DNA of 24,045 nucleotides. Source: Methanofollis sp. Its GTDB lineage: Archaea > Halobacteriota > Methanomicrobia > Methanomicrobiales > Methanofollaceae. The stretch covers positions 1 to 24,045 of the forward strand of contig JAQVHG010000006.1 in the NCBI GenBank assembly GCA_028696365.1, written 5' to 3'. Under the pieces are notes generated by a model. The model was not told where the DNA came from, ran no database searches, and saw nothing but the letters and a program-made list of their open reading frames with translations. Shown piece by piece: positions 1 to 6,603 of the stretch (the first letter of the stretch is position 1; each line of letters starts with the position of its first letter). A program made the translations under genes and the position numbers.

Positions 1-152
1 CACTCGGCGTCACGCCTCATCCCATGGGAGAGACAGAGGGAAGCCGCCACGCACCGGCAGAGCTCGTCCATCCGGCCGGCACCAGGGAGATCGTTCAGCG
101 AAAACCCGGGGTCAGTGCTCCCCAGGTGTCCGACCACGACAAAACGCCTCAT
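1..152 (-). CDS. trmY: tRNA (pseudouridine(54)-N1)-methyltransferase TrmY, 5' part, runs off left edge
   Basis: TrmY uses S-adenosylmethionine to methylate N1 of pseudouridine 54 in the T-loop of archaeal tRNAs. Only the first 50 codons lie in the window. The minus strand reads from an ATG at 150-152 as MRRFVVVGHLGSTDPGF, then SLNDLPGAGRMDELCRC, then SLCLSHGMRRDAE to the edge. The LPGAGRMDxLCRC stretch followed by a LSHGxRRD segment is what I recall of the TrmY (DUF358, SPOUT fold) N-terminus. A ribosome-binding sequence GGAG (157-160) precedes the start, and the SRP54 stop codon is 7 bp upstream, so it is probably the last visible gene of the long minus-strand operon. The catalytic C-terminal part is outside the window, so intactness cannot be judged. 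Confidence 0.8.
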   Translation of the reverse strand, partial: MRRFVVVGHLGSTDPGFSLNDLPGAGRMDELCRCVAASLCLSHGMRRDAE

Positions 153-159
153 CCTGCTC

Positions 160-1479
160 CTACTGCATCTTCCCGAACCGTTTCATCATGCGCTGCATGG
201 AGAACTTATTCCCACGCATCCCCTTCAGCGCACGCTGCATGATCCGATAATATTTGAGCAGTTCGCGCACGTCTTCAGGCGGCACCCCTGACCCCTGTGA
301 GATCCGCTGGACCCTGGGACCTGAGATGATCTGTGGGTCGTCAAGTTCTGCGGGGGTCATTGAGTCCATGATCACCTTGTAACGCTCCATCTTCGTCGAG
401 GTGACGTCATAGGCGTCGTCAGGGATCTGCATCCCACCCATCGGGAGCATGGACATCACCTGCTTGAGCGGCCCCATCTTGTTCACCGCTTCAAGCTGCT
501 TGTACATGTCCCGTAGGGTGAACTTCCCCCTGAGGATGGCGTTGACGTCCATCTCGTCCTCAGAGATGACCTCCTCGGCCCGTTCGACCAGGGCCTTCAG
601 GTCGCCCATCCCAAGGAGCCTGGAGATGAACCCGTCGGGGTCAAACCGTTCCAGGTCGTCGACAGTCTCGCCGGCACCGATGAAGACGATCCCGCTCTTT
701 GTCTCTGAGACTGCAGAGAGGGCACCGCCACCCTTTGCCGTGCCGTCCATCTTGGTGATCAGCACGCCGTCGATCCCGATGGCGTCGTTGAACCGCCGCG
801 CCTGCTCTTTGGCCTGCTGGCCGAGCGCCGCGTCGATGACGAGCCACCGGTGGTCTGGGCGAGCAATCTCGTTGATATTGACGATCTCTTCGATCAGTTC
901 GTCCTCGAGGGCATGGCGACCCTGAGTATCGATGATGACGATCTCAGTGTCCTCGAAGTGTTTCATCCCCTCGCGAACGATCTTGAGGGCGTCATCCTCG
1001 TCGGGTCTTCCGACAAGCGGGACATCCACCTTCTCACAGAGGGTGGCGAGTTGCTGGTAGGCCCCTGGCCTGAAGGTGTCGGCGCAGATCACCCCGACCT
1101 TCAGACCCTTGCGCTTGAAGTAACGCGCGAGCTTCCCGGTCGTGGTCGTCTTGCCGCTCCCCTGTAGCCCAGCCATCAGGATCGTCTGCGGGGCAAGGTC
1201 GACCTTGCCGGCCCCACCCATCAACGTGACCAGTTCCTGGTAGACGATCCGCAGCACATGCTCGCGGACACTCATCCCCCGTGGGGGTTCTTCCTCCAGG
1301 GCCCGCTGCTTGATCGACTGGGAGAGTTGCATGACAAGCTTGACATTGACGTCGGCCTGAATGAGGGCGCGCTGGAGGCTGCGCACCAGTTCCTCCACTG
1401 CCGCCCGGTCGACGACTGTCTTGCCTGCGAGTTTCTTGACCGCGTCTTTCAGAGACGAACTGAGGGAGTCGAGCACCAT
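160..1479 (-). CDS. srp54: signal recognition particle 54 kDa protein (SRP54)
   Basis: SRP54 is the GTPase of the signal recognition particle. It binds signal sequences as they leave the ribosome, binds 7S RNA, and docks the complex to FtsY at the membrane. The 439 residues are the usual archaeal length: an N domain (about 1-95), a GTPase G domain with P-loop GLQGSGKTTT (about 104-113), DTFRPGA (134-140), DTQGR (184-188) and TKMDGTAKGGG (242-252), then a methionine-rich M domain (from about 320) with KMGPLKQVMSMLPMGG and a C-terminal QRMMKRFGKMQ. The third G motif has Gln where bacterial Ffh has Ala (DTAGR); I believe Gln occurs in other methanogen SRP54 proteins. The ATG at 1479 lies 5 bp past the ftsY stop, so the two GTPases that act as a pair are co-transcribed. 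Confidence 0.97.
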   Translation of the reverse strand: MVLDSLSSSLKDAVKKLAGKTVVDRAAVEELVRSLQRALIQADVNVKLVMQLSQSIKQRALEEEPPRGMSVREHVLRIVYQELVTLMGGAGKVDLAPQTILMAGLQGSGKTTTTGKLARYFKRKGLKVGVICADTFRPGAYQQLATLCEKVDVPLVGRPDEDDALKIVREGMKHFEDTEIVIIDTQGRHALEDELIEEIVNINEIARPDHRWLVIDAALGQQAKEQARRFNDAIGIDGVLITKMDGTAKGGGALSAVSETKSGIVFIGAGETVDDLERFDPDGFISRLLGMGDLKALVERAEEVISEDEMDVNAILRGKFTLRDMYKQLEAVNKMGPLKQVMSMLPMGGMQIPDDAYDVTSTKMERYKVIMDSMTPAELDDPQIISGPRVQRISQGSGVPPEDVRELLKYYRIMQRALKGMRGNKFSMQRMMKRFGKMQ

Positions 1480-1484
1480 GTGTA

Positions 1485-2654
1485 TTATTCCTCCACACCA
1501 AGGAGTTCATCGACCACAGCTTCTGGCCTGAATGGGACGATGTCGCTGTAGGCCTGGCCGGTCCCAAGGAAGAGGATCGGTTTGCCGATCGTCTGAGTGA
1601 TCGAGATCGCCGCCCCGCCCTTGGAGTCCATGTCGGCCTTGGTCAGCATCACCGCGTCGGTCCCGACCAGGTCATTGAAGTCCTTGGCCCGCACCACGGC
1701 ATCGTTACCCGCGACCGCCTCGTCGACATAAACCACCAGGTCAGGCTTCATCACCCGCCTGATCTTCTCGAGTTGGTTCATCAGGTTTTTGCGGTTGTGA
1801 AACCGACCAGCCGTGTCGGCAAGGACCACGTCGATCCCGTGCCCCTGAGCGTACTCGACGGTGTCATACAGGACCGCCGCCGGGTCTGAACCCTCCTGAT
1901 GCTTGATCACCTTGATGTCAAGCCTCCGGCCATGTTCAACGATCTGATCGATCGCCCCGGCTCTGAAGGTGTCCCCAGCCCCGAGCACGACCGAGTAGCC
2001 GTTCGCTTCGAGGTAATGGGCCATCTTTGCAATGGAGGTTGTCTTCCCGGTTCCGTTGACCCCAGTAATCAGGATCTTGACCGGCCGCTCGTGCACCTTG
2101 ATGTACTCCAGGAGGTCAAGCCCATCGCCAAGGACATTCAGGAGCGCTCCTCGAAGCGCCGACATCACGATCTCGTCGACCGGCGTGCCGAGCTTGCGGT
2201 GGCTCCCGACCAGATCCTCGCGCATATAGCCGATGATCGCGTCGGTCACCTCAAGGGCGACGTCGTTCTCAAGAAGGACCATCTCAAGTTCAAACAGGGG
2301 CTCTTCGATGTCTTTCTCTGAGATCACCAGTTCGCGCTCGAGCACGAGTGTCTTGACCCTTGAAACAATCCCGCCAAACCTCTTTGGCTCGACAGCGGGT
2401 TCTTCCTCTGGCACCGCAGGAGCCTCGGGGGGGGGCGTGCGGGGCACTGGCTCTGGCTCAGGTGCCCTGGTCTCTGGTAAAGGTTCAACCGCCGGTGTTT
2501 CCGGCTCAAAAACAGGTTCACTGACCTCTGCGTGAGCAGAGGTCGGGGTCTCAGGCCTGACCTCTTCGCGGACTGCCTCGCCAGCGGCGTCTTTGATCGA
2601 GTGGCCAAACTTCTCCTTGATATTCTGTAGTTTGTTCTTCAGGCCCTCAAACAT
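1485..2654 (-). CDS. ftsY: signal recognition particle receptor FtsY
   Basis: FtsY is the membrane-associated SRP receptor GTPase; it pairs with SRP54 and both hydrolyse GTP when the ribosome is handed to the Sec translocon. The 389-residue protein starts with a short basic amphipathic stretch (MFEGLKNKLQNIKEKFG), followed by a Pro/Glu-rich acidic linker (about 30-90). The N domain follows (about 95-185), then the G domain with P-loop GVNGTGKTTS (about 198-207), GAGDTFRAGA (225-234), DTAGRFHNR (280-288) and TKADMDSKGG (338-347). The basic N-terminal segment followed by an acidic A-like region suggests electrostatic membrane attachment rather than a transmembrane helix. The start is 5 bp after the prefoldin alpha stop and the stop is 5 bp before srp54, consistent with translational coupling. 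Confidence 0.96.
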   Translation of the reverse strand: MFEGLKNKLQNIKEKFGHSIKDAAGEAVREEVRPETPTSAHAEVSEPVFEPETPAVEPLPETRAPEPEPVPRTPPPEAPAVPEEEPAVEPKRFGGIVSRVKTLVLERELVISEKDIEEPLFELEMVLLENDVALEVTDAIIGYMREDLVGSHRKLGTPVDEIVMSALRGALLNVLGDGLDLLEYIKVHERPVKILITGVNGTGKTTSIAKMAHYLEANGYSVVLGAGDTFRAGAIDQIVEHGRRLDIKVIKHQEGSDPAAVLYDTVEYAQGHGIDVVLADTAGRFHNRKNLMNQLEKIRRVMKPDLVVYVDEAVAGNDAVVRAKDFNDLVGTDAVMLTKADMDSKGGAAISITQTIGKPILFLGTGQAYSDIVPFRPEAVVDELLGVEE

Positions 2655-2659
2655 GGGGA

Positions 2660-3097
2660 TTACCTGCCCGGAACTGTCTGCTGTTGTTGACGGTAAGCAG
2701 CATTCAGGCGGGCTGCGATCTCGTTCATCTGCCTCTTCAGATTCTCGATCGTCTCAGCGACCTTCTTCTCTGAGGCTTCCAGCTCGCGAGCCCGTCCTTC
2801 GAGGAACGATATTGCGTCCTCGTTGCTGCGTTCGACGGTGACATCTGCCCCAATCGCGACCAGCACCTTCTCTGGGTCAGGGACTGCTGCCCTGACACTC
2901 ACGCCGCCACCGATCGGAAGAAGGACAGTACCGTCCTGGGCCTCGCCAAGGGACCGGAGCGTTTCGATCGCCGCAAAGGCCTCGACTCTCTGCTGGTCCA
3001 TCATCTCCAGCTGCCTAGCAAAGACCTCTGCCTGCTGTCCATACTCGTTGAGATAATACTGGAGCGACTGCAGCTCCCTCGGGTCGGCATGTTCCAT
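2660..3097 (-). CDS. pfdA: prefoldin subunit alpha
   Basis: Prefoldin alpha forms, with four beta subunits, the hexameric jellyfish-shaped co-chaperone that captures unfolded proteins and passes them to the thermosome. The 145 residues show two long heptad-rich helices (about 5-50 and 95-135, the second with ELEASEKKVAETIENLKRQM) flanking a central beta-hairpin region with VLLPIGGGVSVRAAV, the family hallmark. The frame can also open at a GTG at 3109, inside the upstream gene. I prefer the ATG at 3097 because GGTGA lies 8 bases before it, overlapping the L18Ae stop, while nothing ribosome-binding-like precedes the GTG. It sits between the L18Ae and ftsY genes, the common euryarchaeal order. 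Confidence 0.93.
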   Translation of the reverse strand: MEHADPRELQSLQYYLNEYGQQAEVFARQLEMMDQQRVEAFAAIETLRSLGEAQDGTVLLPIGGGVSVRAAVPDPEKVLVAIGADVTVERSNEDAISFLEGRARELEASEKKVAETIENLKRQMNEIAARLNAAYRQQQQTVPGR

Positions 3098-3101
3098 GGA
3101 C

Positions 3102-3290
3102 TTAGTCACCTAATACGGTAACGCCATCGATTGAGATATACCTTCTCTTCAGGTTGTGTTTACTACCGATATCAGCGTAAACATGTTCCTTTGCAACCTT
3201 CTCATTCGGGGCCTCGACGACCTTCGTGAAGGCCTGCCTGGTCTCACCCATCTGACAGGCGCCTTTAACTTCAAACTTCTGCATCTCCAT
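3102..3290 (-). CDS. rpl18a: 50S ribosomal protein L18Ae (LX)
   Basis: Small archaeal large-subunit protein, also called LX or L20a, of about 60 residues. Visible family features are the beginning MEMQKFEVKG, the central QAFTKVVEAPNEKVAKEHVY and the C-terminal KHNLKRRYISIDGV. The frame can be extended to a GTG at 3299 that overlaps the aIF6 stop. GGAGTGA sits 5 bases before the ATG at 3290, so that start (62 aa) is preferred; an ATG two codons later (3284) is also possible. The gene follows the aIF6 gene directly, and prefoldin alpha starts just past its stop, as in many Euryarchaeota, where aIF6, L18Ae and prefoldin alpha form a block. Confidence 0.93.
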   Translation of the reverse strand: MEMQKFEVKGACQMGETRQAFTKVVEAPNEKVAKEHVYADIGSKHNLKRRYISIDGVTVLGD

Positions 3291-3295
3291 TCTGC

Positions 3296-3961
3296 TCACT
3301 CCAGAAAGCCAAACACTTCCTCAATCCGCCCAAGTTCAAAACCAGTGGTCTCGAACCCGACGACATATCCTCTGCTGTTTGCAAGAACCCCGGTTCCGAC
3401 AAGGCCGCTGCCCATATTCACCGTGCCTGTTCCGATCTGGAGACCCTCCGCACACTCCGCGAGGTCGGCGATCTCAGCATCAGTACTCCGGGCATGGACA
3501 AGGACGCCCTTATTAGTGGCGACCGCAGCCATCCCCACGGTTTTTATACCGGCGAAGGTCAACCTGCGCACCGGCACCCCGAGGAACGTCCCGATCTCCT
3601 CTGCCACCTCAATCGGCATGTCAGGGTGTACTGCAGCAAACGAATCGTTGGCGAGGATCACGTTCCCGGCCGCGTTCATCGAGGTCCCGAGGGTCATCAC
3701 CTCCCCATGTTCCCTGAGTACCGCGAGTTCCTCATCGGTCGCAAGCCCGCTCACCACCATCCCGTTTGAGTTCCCGGTAAGGAGCGAACCGATGATCGAC
3801 GAACCCTGGATCGTCGTCTTGACGATCTCGACATCGAGCGCCTCGGCTACTCTCTCCGTAAACTCCTCCGTCGCCATGGAGGGAACGACTGCGAACTCCT
3901 CAAAGGCTCGCGCAAAGACACCGATATGCGGATCGGCGGCAAAGTCGATCGTTCTTTCCAT
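3296..3961 (-). CDS. eif6: translation initiation factor 6 (aIF6)
   Basis: aIF6 binds the large ribosomal subunit and prevents premature association with the small subunit; it also acts in late 50S maturation and ribosome recycling. The 221-residue protein has the pentein repeat pattern: an N-terminal DPHIGVFARAFEEFAVVP, GSSIIGSLLTGNSNGMVV, GNVILANDSFAAVHPDM, then GIKTVGMAAVATNKGVLVH and GLVGTGVLANSRGYVVG. Each pseudo-repeat carries the G(S/T)G(L/V)xxNxxG-like core of the fold. The length matches the family. The start codon lies 1 bp after the L31e stop and the stop codon adjoins the L18Ae gene, so expression is tied to that of ribosomal proteins. Confidence 0.96.
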   Translation of the reverse strand: MERTIDFAADPHIGVFARAFEEFAVVPSMATEEFTERVAEALDVEIVKTTIQGSSIIGSLLTGNSNGMVVSGLATDEELAVLREHGEVMTLGTSMNAAGNVILANDSFAAVHPDMPIEVAEEIGTFLGVPVRRLTFAGIKTVGMAAVATNKGVLVHARSTDAEIADLAECAEGLQIGTGTVNMGSGLVGTGVLANSRGYVVGFETTGFELGRIEEVFGFLE

Positions 3962-3962
3962 T

Positions 3963-4226
3963 TCACTCCTCAGCGAGTTCAGCCTGGACCTGTCCGTCCT
4001 CGAACTTCATGGCACGGACACGGATCGACGCTGGAGGCTTTCCGGCGCCACGCTCCCAGACCTTCTCGTTGATGCTGCTGTCCAGCTTGATATCTTCACT
4101 CTTCATGTGCCTGACAAGATATGCCCTGATATCTTTAATCGCAACATTGCAGCGCCTCCGCCTCGGAGCGCGCTTGGCGTCACGGAGAGGAACAATATAG
4201 ATCTGCTCTTTGAGTGCCTCTACCAT
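3963..4226 (-). CDS. rpl31e: 50S ribosomal protein L31e
   Basis: Eukaryote/archaea-type large-subunit protein located near the polypeptide exit tunnel. The 87 residues show the family pattern: IYIVPLRDAKRAPRRRR at the N-terminus, AIKDIRAYLVRHMK, then a segment around WERGAGKPPASIRVRAMKF and an acidic tail (QAELAEE). The ATG at 4226 is 4 bp after the L39e stop (GTAGAGAGATGG), and the stop codon is separated from the aIF6 start by one base. L39e-L31e-aIF6 is a conserved archaeal gene block, which supports the identification. Confidence 0.96.
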   Translation of the reverse strand: MVEALKEQIYIVPLRDAKRAPRRRRCNVAIKDIRAYLVRHMKSEDIKLDSSINEKVWERGAGKPPASIRVRAMKFEDGQVQAELAEE

Positions 4227-4230
4227 CTCT

Positions 4231-4383
4231 CTACACCTTCAGCGTGCTTCTTCTCCACATGCGCCTCTTAGGGTGGGATACCACCTGACGCTTCGTCCGA
4301 ATCATCACCCATGCAGGAACACGGCGGTTCTGCATGCCTGCCTTTGCCAGACGGACCTTACGGCCCTTGGTAATTTTGCTCAT
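4231..4383 (-). CDS. rpl39e: 50S ribosomal protein L39e
   Basis: A 50-residue, very basic protein of the large subunit that lines the exit tunnel. The minus strand reads MSKITKGRKVRLAKAGMQNR, then RVPAWVMIRTKRQVV and SHPKRRMWRRSTLKV, ending at a TAG at 4231-4233. The RxVPAWVMIRT segment and the C-terminal RRMWRRSxLKV are diagnostic of L39e. The gene is easy to miss because of its size. It starts 11 bp after the PP-loop ATPase stop and ends 4 bp before the L31e start. It lacks cysteines or any sign of extension, and its composition is typical. Confidence 0.96.
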   Translation of the reverse strand: MSKITKGRKVRLAKAGMQNRRVPAWVMIRTKRQVVSHPKRRMWRRSTLKV

Positions 4384-4394
4384 AGCTATCACCG

Positions 4395-4988
4395 TCATTC
4401 GATGCCGGTTGCACCTGTGACCAGGGACTGCTCATGGTGTTCTGGAAAGAGTTCCGCACACCGGTGGCCCATGCGCATGACCGCAGCCCTGATCTCATAT
4501 TCATAATCACCGTTTTCGATGGTACCAGTCTCACCATAGGCGACACAGAGGTGCTGTCCGACAAGCCGCTGTACCTCAGCCTTCCCGAAGCCAAGGAGCG
4601 GACGGATATAGGAACACCCATACCGGTCCGCAAGGCTCATCGCATCTCCCCGGGTCATCGCTGGCACACGGTCGTTCAACCGAGTGCCGTCCGCGACCAC
4701 CTCGTACTCCTCTGCAAGGAGACGGAGCGCCCGACGGTGGACCGCCGTGATCGCATCGGCCGGATAACCGTCTGCGATCACTCTCTCAGCCGCCATCGCC
4801 AGACACTCTAGGCCCAGCGCGTGTTTCCGCCACGGGAAACCAAGGCCCTTCGCCGCCGCCTCGACAGACGGCACCTCCCGCTCAGGGTCGAAGACAAAGG
4901 TATTGAGTTCGACCTCATAGTCTCGGGAAAGGAGCACCGCAGCAAGGGCGCTGTCTTTCCCTCCACTGAAGAGCAGACCGGCTTTCAT
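4395..4988 (-). CDS. PP-loop superfamily ATP-binding protein
   Basis: The 197-residue protein begins MKAGLLFSGGKDSALAA, a classic N-type ATP pyrophosphatase P-loop (SGGKDS at about 8-13) found in enzymes that adenylate a substrate, such as tRNA-thiolating, lysidine-forming and diphthamide-amidating enzymes and asparagine synthetase. Further on are EVPSVEAAAKGLGFPWRKH, ADGTRLNDRVPAMTRGDA (an ADGTxxNDR segment like that in tRNA-modifying relatives) and SYIRPLLGFGKAEVQRLV. No extra zinc-ribbon CxxC pairs are present, so it is unlike TtuA/Ncs6. The start abuts the PDCD5 stop (TAGATG), so it is translationally coupled inside a ribosomal operon. A role in RNA or translation-factor modification is an inference from fold and context; the exact substrate is not recognisable. 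Confidence 0.85.
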   Translation of the reverse strand: MKAGLLFSGGKDSALAAVLLSRDYEVELNTFVFDPEREVPSVEAAAKGLGFPWRKHALGLECLAMAAERVIADGYPADAITAVHRRALRLLAEEYEVVADGTRLNDRVPAMTRGDAMSLADRYGCSYIRPLLGFGKAEVQRLVGQHLCVAYGETGTIENGDYEYEIRAAVMRMGHRCAELFPEHHEQSLVTGATGIE

Positions 4989-5318
4989 CTACTTCCGCGT
5001 GATCCGAAACTCTCTTTTCTTCGGAGCGACCTGCACCAGCAGCGCCTTCAGTTGCTCGTCAGAGATCTTCTGCCTGATTCGGCCACTCTGTGCGAGCATC
5101 ACCAGCTGCTGTTCGATCGCTCGTGCAAACTCGGGTTTGGCGAGTTTGATCGTATTCAGCCGTTCACGCGCCTCTGGTTCAAGGATCTGCATGAGCGCCA
5201 ACTGCATCTCTGATTCCGCGCGTTTCTGACGTTCCAGATCCTCTTGCTGGCTCATGGCCTGCTGTTGGAGCTGCTCCAACTTCCTGCGCCTGATCTCAGA
5301 GAGTTCGTCGTCACCCAT
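4989..5318 (-). CDS. PDCD5-family DNA-binding protein
   Basis: Archaeal homologue of human PDCD5 (TFAR19), a small helical protein; archaeal members are often annotated as DNA-binding proteins, and their physiological role is uncertain. The 109 residues begin with a highly charged Gln-rich helix (DELSEIRRRKLEQLQQQAM, then QEDLERQKRAE) followed by the family core ILEPEARERLNTIKLAKPEF, then AIEQQLVMLAQSGRIRQKI and SDEQLKALL, with a basic C-terminus (KKREFRITRK). The gene starts 15 bp after S19e and its stop touches the start of the PP-loop gene. S19e followed by this family is a frequent archaeal pair. Confidence 0.93.
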   Translation of the reverse strand: MGDDELSEIRRRKLEQLQQQAMSQQEDLERQKRAESEMQLALMQILEPEARERLNTIKLAKPEFARAIEQQLVMLAQSGRIRQKISDEQLKALLVQVAPKKREFRITRK

Positions 5319-5333
5319 CAGTATCCCTCATCC

Positions 5334-5783
5334 TTAGTAGTGCGCAAGGTCAGGCACGGCCTCAGTCGCCGCGGCCTTCTGGCTGTTCGCAACCTTGTCC
5401 AGGAATGCGCGACCCTTCGCAGAGACCTGCCGGCCGTCGTGCACCTTCTCAACAAGGCCCTCGGCCTCGAGCTGCTGGAGCGCCTTTCTCAGGACCGAGC
5501 CGCTTCCCTTCCTGAACTGGTTCGGGTGGGATCCGCGGTTCTTGGGCCCGCCATATGCACTCCTCAGTCTCTCCACGCCGACCGGACCGTCGATGTAGAC
5601 GCGACGGAGGACGGCCGCCATCCTGATATACCACCAGTCGGGGTCTTCAGGAGGCATTTCCTTGTGGATCCCGGTCTTGGCAAAAGCTGCCCATTCTGGA
5701 GGCTCAATGGCAGGGAGCTCCTTTAACTCACGGGCCACCTGCGGGATGAGCATCTCAGCCGGGATGTCATATACAGTTGTCAT
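5334..5783 (-). CDS. rps19e: 30S ribosomal protein S19e
   Basis: Small-subunit protein shared by archaea and eukaryotes, needed for late 18S/16S maturation in eukaryotes. The 149 residues include a winged-helix fold with family signatures: VYDIPAEMLIPQVARELK at the start, PDWWYIRMAAVLRRVY in the middle, then GVERLRSAYGG and SGSVLRKALQQLEAEGLVEK. GTGAGGT lies 6 bases before the ATG. An archaeal TATA element lies about 60-70 bp upstream (5841-5854), so this is probably the first gene of the long operon that ends with trmY. Confidence 0.96.
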   Translation of the reverse strand: MTTVYDIPAEMLIPQVARELKELPAIEPPEWAAFAKTGIHKEMPPEDPDWWYIRMAAVLRRVYIDGPVGVERLRSAYGGPKNRGSHPNQFRKGSGSVLRKALQQLEAEGLVEKVHDGRQVSAKGRAFLDKVANSQKAAATEAVPDLAHY

Positions 5784-5797
5784 TGGTTAACCTCACT

Positions 5798-5814
5798 GTA
5801 ACGATCGATGTTAC
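5798..5814. promoter_or_regulatory. inverted repeat in the S19e leader
   Basis: GTAAC, seven bases (GATCGAT) and GTTAC form an inverted repeat with perfect 5-base arms. It lies between the predicted transcription start (downstream of the TATA element at 5841-5854) and the S19e start codon at 5783. It could be a repressor site or a leader hairpin controlling the operon. Short arms like these can occur by chance, so support is weak. Confidence 0.3.
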
Positions 5815-5840
5815 CAGTCTTTATCTATTTGCCATGGATG

Positions 5841-5854
5841 TTTTTATATATTTC
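5841..5854 (-). promoter_or_regulatory. TATA box for the S19e-trmY operon
   Basis: On the minus strand this reads CGAAATATATAAAAAC, with purines before an 8-base TATATAAA core, like an archaeal BRE/TATA element. It would place transcription start near 5820, about 35 bases before S19e. It lies in the only sizeable gap (5784-5920) of the cluster. Confidence 0.65.
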
Positions 5855-5920
5855 GAGCAGCAAATCCCAGGTTTTTTCGGTCAATATGACCTCAAGTGCC
5901 CGGAGATGAGAGGGATCGGA

Positions 5921-6157
5921 TCAGTCCCGCCTGCTTCCTTTCCGCTTCTCGGCAAGGACCATGGTCCGGCCACGCACGCCGATAAGTGTGGCACCTGCGC
6001 GGCGGGCAATGTCATTGGCATCCACATCGGTGTTCCTGAGCCATTTGATCTTGACGACTTTGCGCTGCTTGAGTTGGAGTCGGATCTCCTCAATGAGGGT
6101 ATCCGAACATCCCTGTTTGCCGATCCATACGGTCGGCTTCAGTTCCTGGAAGAGTTC
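5921..6157 (-). CDS. YhbY/CRM-domain RNA-binding protein lacking a canonical start codon
   Basis: The CRM (YhbY) domain is a small RNA-binding fold associated with pre-50S particles in bacteria and with group II intron splicing in plants. From 6157 the minus strand reads ELFQELKPTVWIGKQGC, then SDTLIEEIRLQLKQRKVV, KIKWLRNTDVDANDIARRAG and GVRGRTMVLAEKRKGSRRD, ending with TGA at 5921-5923. GKQG, the KIKWL strand and GRTMVLAEK are family hallmarks, and the 78 residues cover the whole domain. No ATG, GTG or TTG occurs in this frame between the preceding in-frame stop and the domain; CTG or ATC would be the only near-cognate options. An ATG overlapping the rnp4 stop (6157-6159) is one frame off, next to an A7 run. 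Start, frameshift or sequence error is unresolved. Confidence 0.75.
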   Translation of the reverse strand, partial: ELFQELKPTVWIGKQGCSDTLIEEIRLQLKQRKVVKIKWLRNTDVDANDIARRAGATLIGVRGRTMVLAEKRKGSRRD

Positions 6158-6479
6158 ATTTTTTTCGATGTTCTTTCACCACCGGATAACGTTTCTGACG
6201 ACCGCAGACACGACAGGTGACGATCACCTTCCCGTGTTGCACCCGGACGCGAGCATTGGAACCTGGGACAAGGTACGCGGAGCACCGCCTGCAGAAGCGG
6301 GTTCCAAACTCCTTTGGGATCCTGACCCGCTGACGCATGGCGATCCGTCGGGCAAGGGCAACACACCGGTTGCTCAACTCAGGATCTGCAGGGTAGAACT
6401 CGGCCGCCCGTTCAAAGAGAAGAGCGATCCGTTCGTGTGCGATCTTCTTCGCGTTCTGGTCCTTGGATCTCCGCCGCAT
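6156..6479 (-). CDS. rnp4: ribonuclease P protein component 4 (Rpp21)
   Basis: Rpp21 (Rpr2) is one of the archaeal RNase P proteins; with Rpp29 it binds the specificity domain of the RNA that matures tRNA 5' ends. The 107 residues contain N-terminal helices (KKIAHERIALLFERAAEFY; SNRCVALARRIAMRQRVRIP) and a C-terminal zinc ribbon formed by FCRRC and VTCRVCGRQKRYPV, four cysteines in two CxxC pairs as expected. The protein ends HRKK with its TGA overlapping the ATG that might start the YhbY gene. There is no ribosome-binding sequence near the ATG at 6479, so a leaderless mRNA from a TATA-like element at about 6513-6525 is likely. Confidence 0.93.
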   Translation of the reverse strand: MRRRSKDQNAKKIAHERIALLFERAAEFYPADPELSNRCVALARRIAMRQRVRIPKEFGTRFCRRCSAYLVPGSNARVRVQHGKVIVTCRVCGRQKRYPVVKEHRKK

Positions 6480-6512
6480 GGGTGCATCAGTACTCTTAGT
6501 ACGTTATGCGGG

Positions 6513-6525
6513 GTGATAATTATAG
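6513..6525 (-). promoter_or_regulatory. probable TATA element for rnp4
   Basis: The minus strand reads CTATAATTATCAC here, about 35-45 bases before the rnp4 ATG. AT-rich DNA of this kind stands out against G+C-rich surroundings. The exact position and use are inferred. Confidence 0.35.
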
Positions 6526-6603
6526 CAGTGCATTGGGTGTGGTTTGATTCGTAGAGAATATTCCTGAAAGGATCCAGGGGCCGAACACCCACCTCAAATA
6601 AAG

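Noticed and set aside
3156..4271. 371-codon plus-strand open frame
   Set aside because: It is antisense to L18Ae, aIF6 and L31e, all recognised by motif. Its Ser/Thr/Pro-rich composition is typical of shadow frames.
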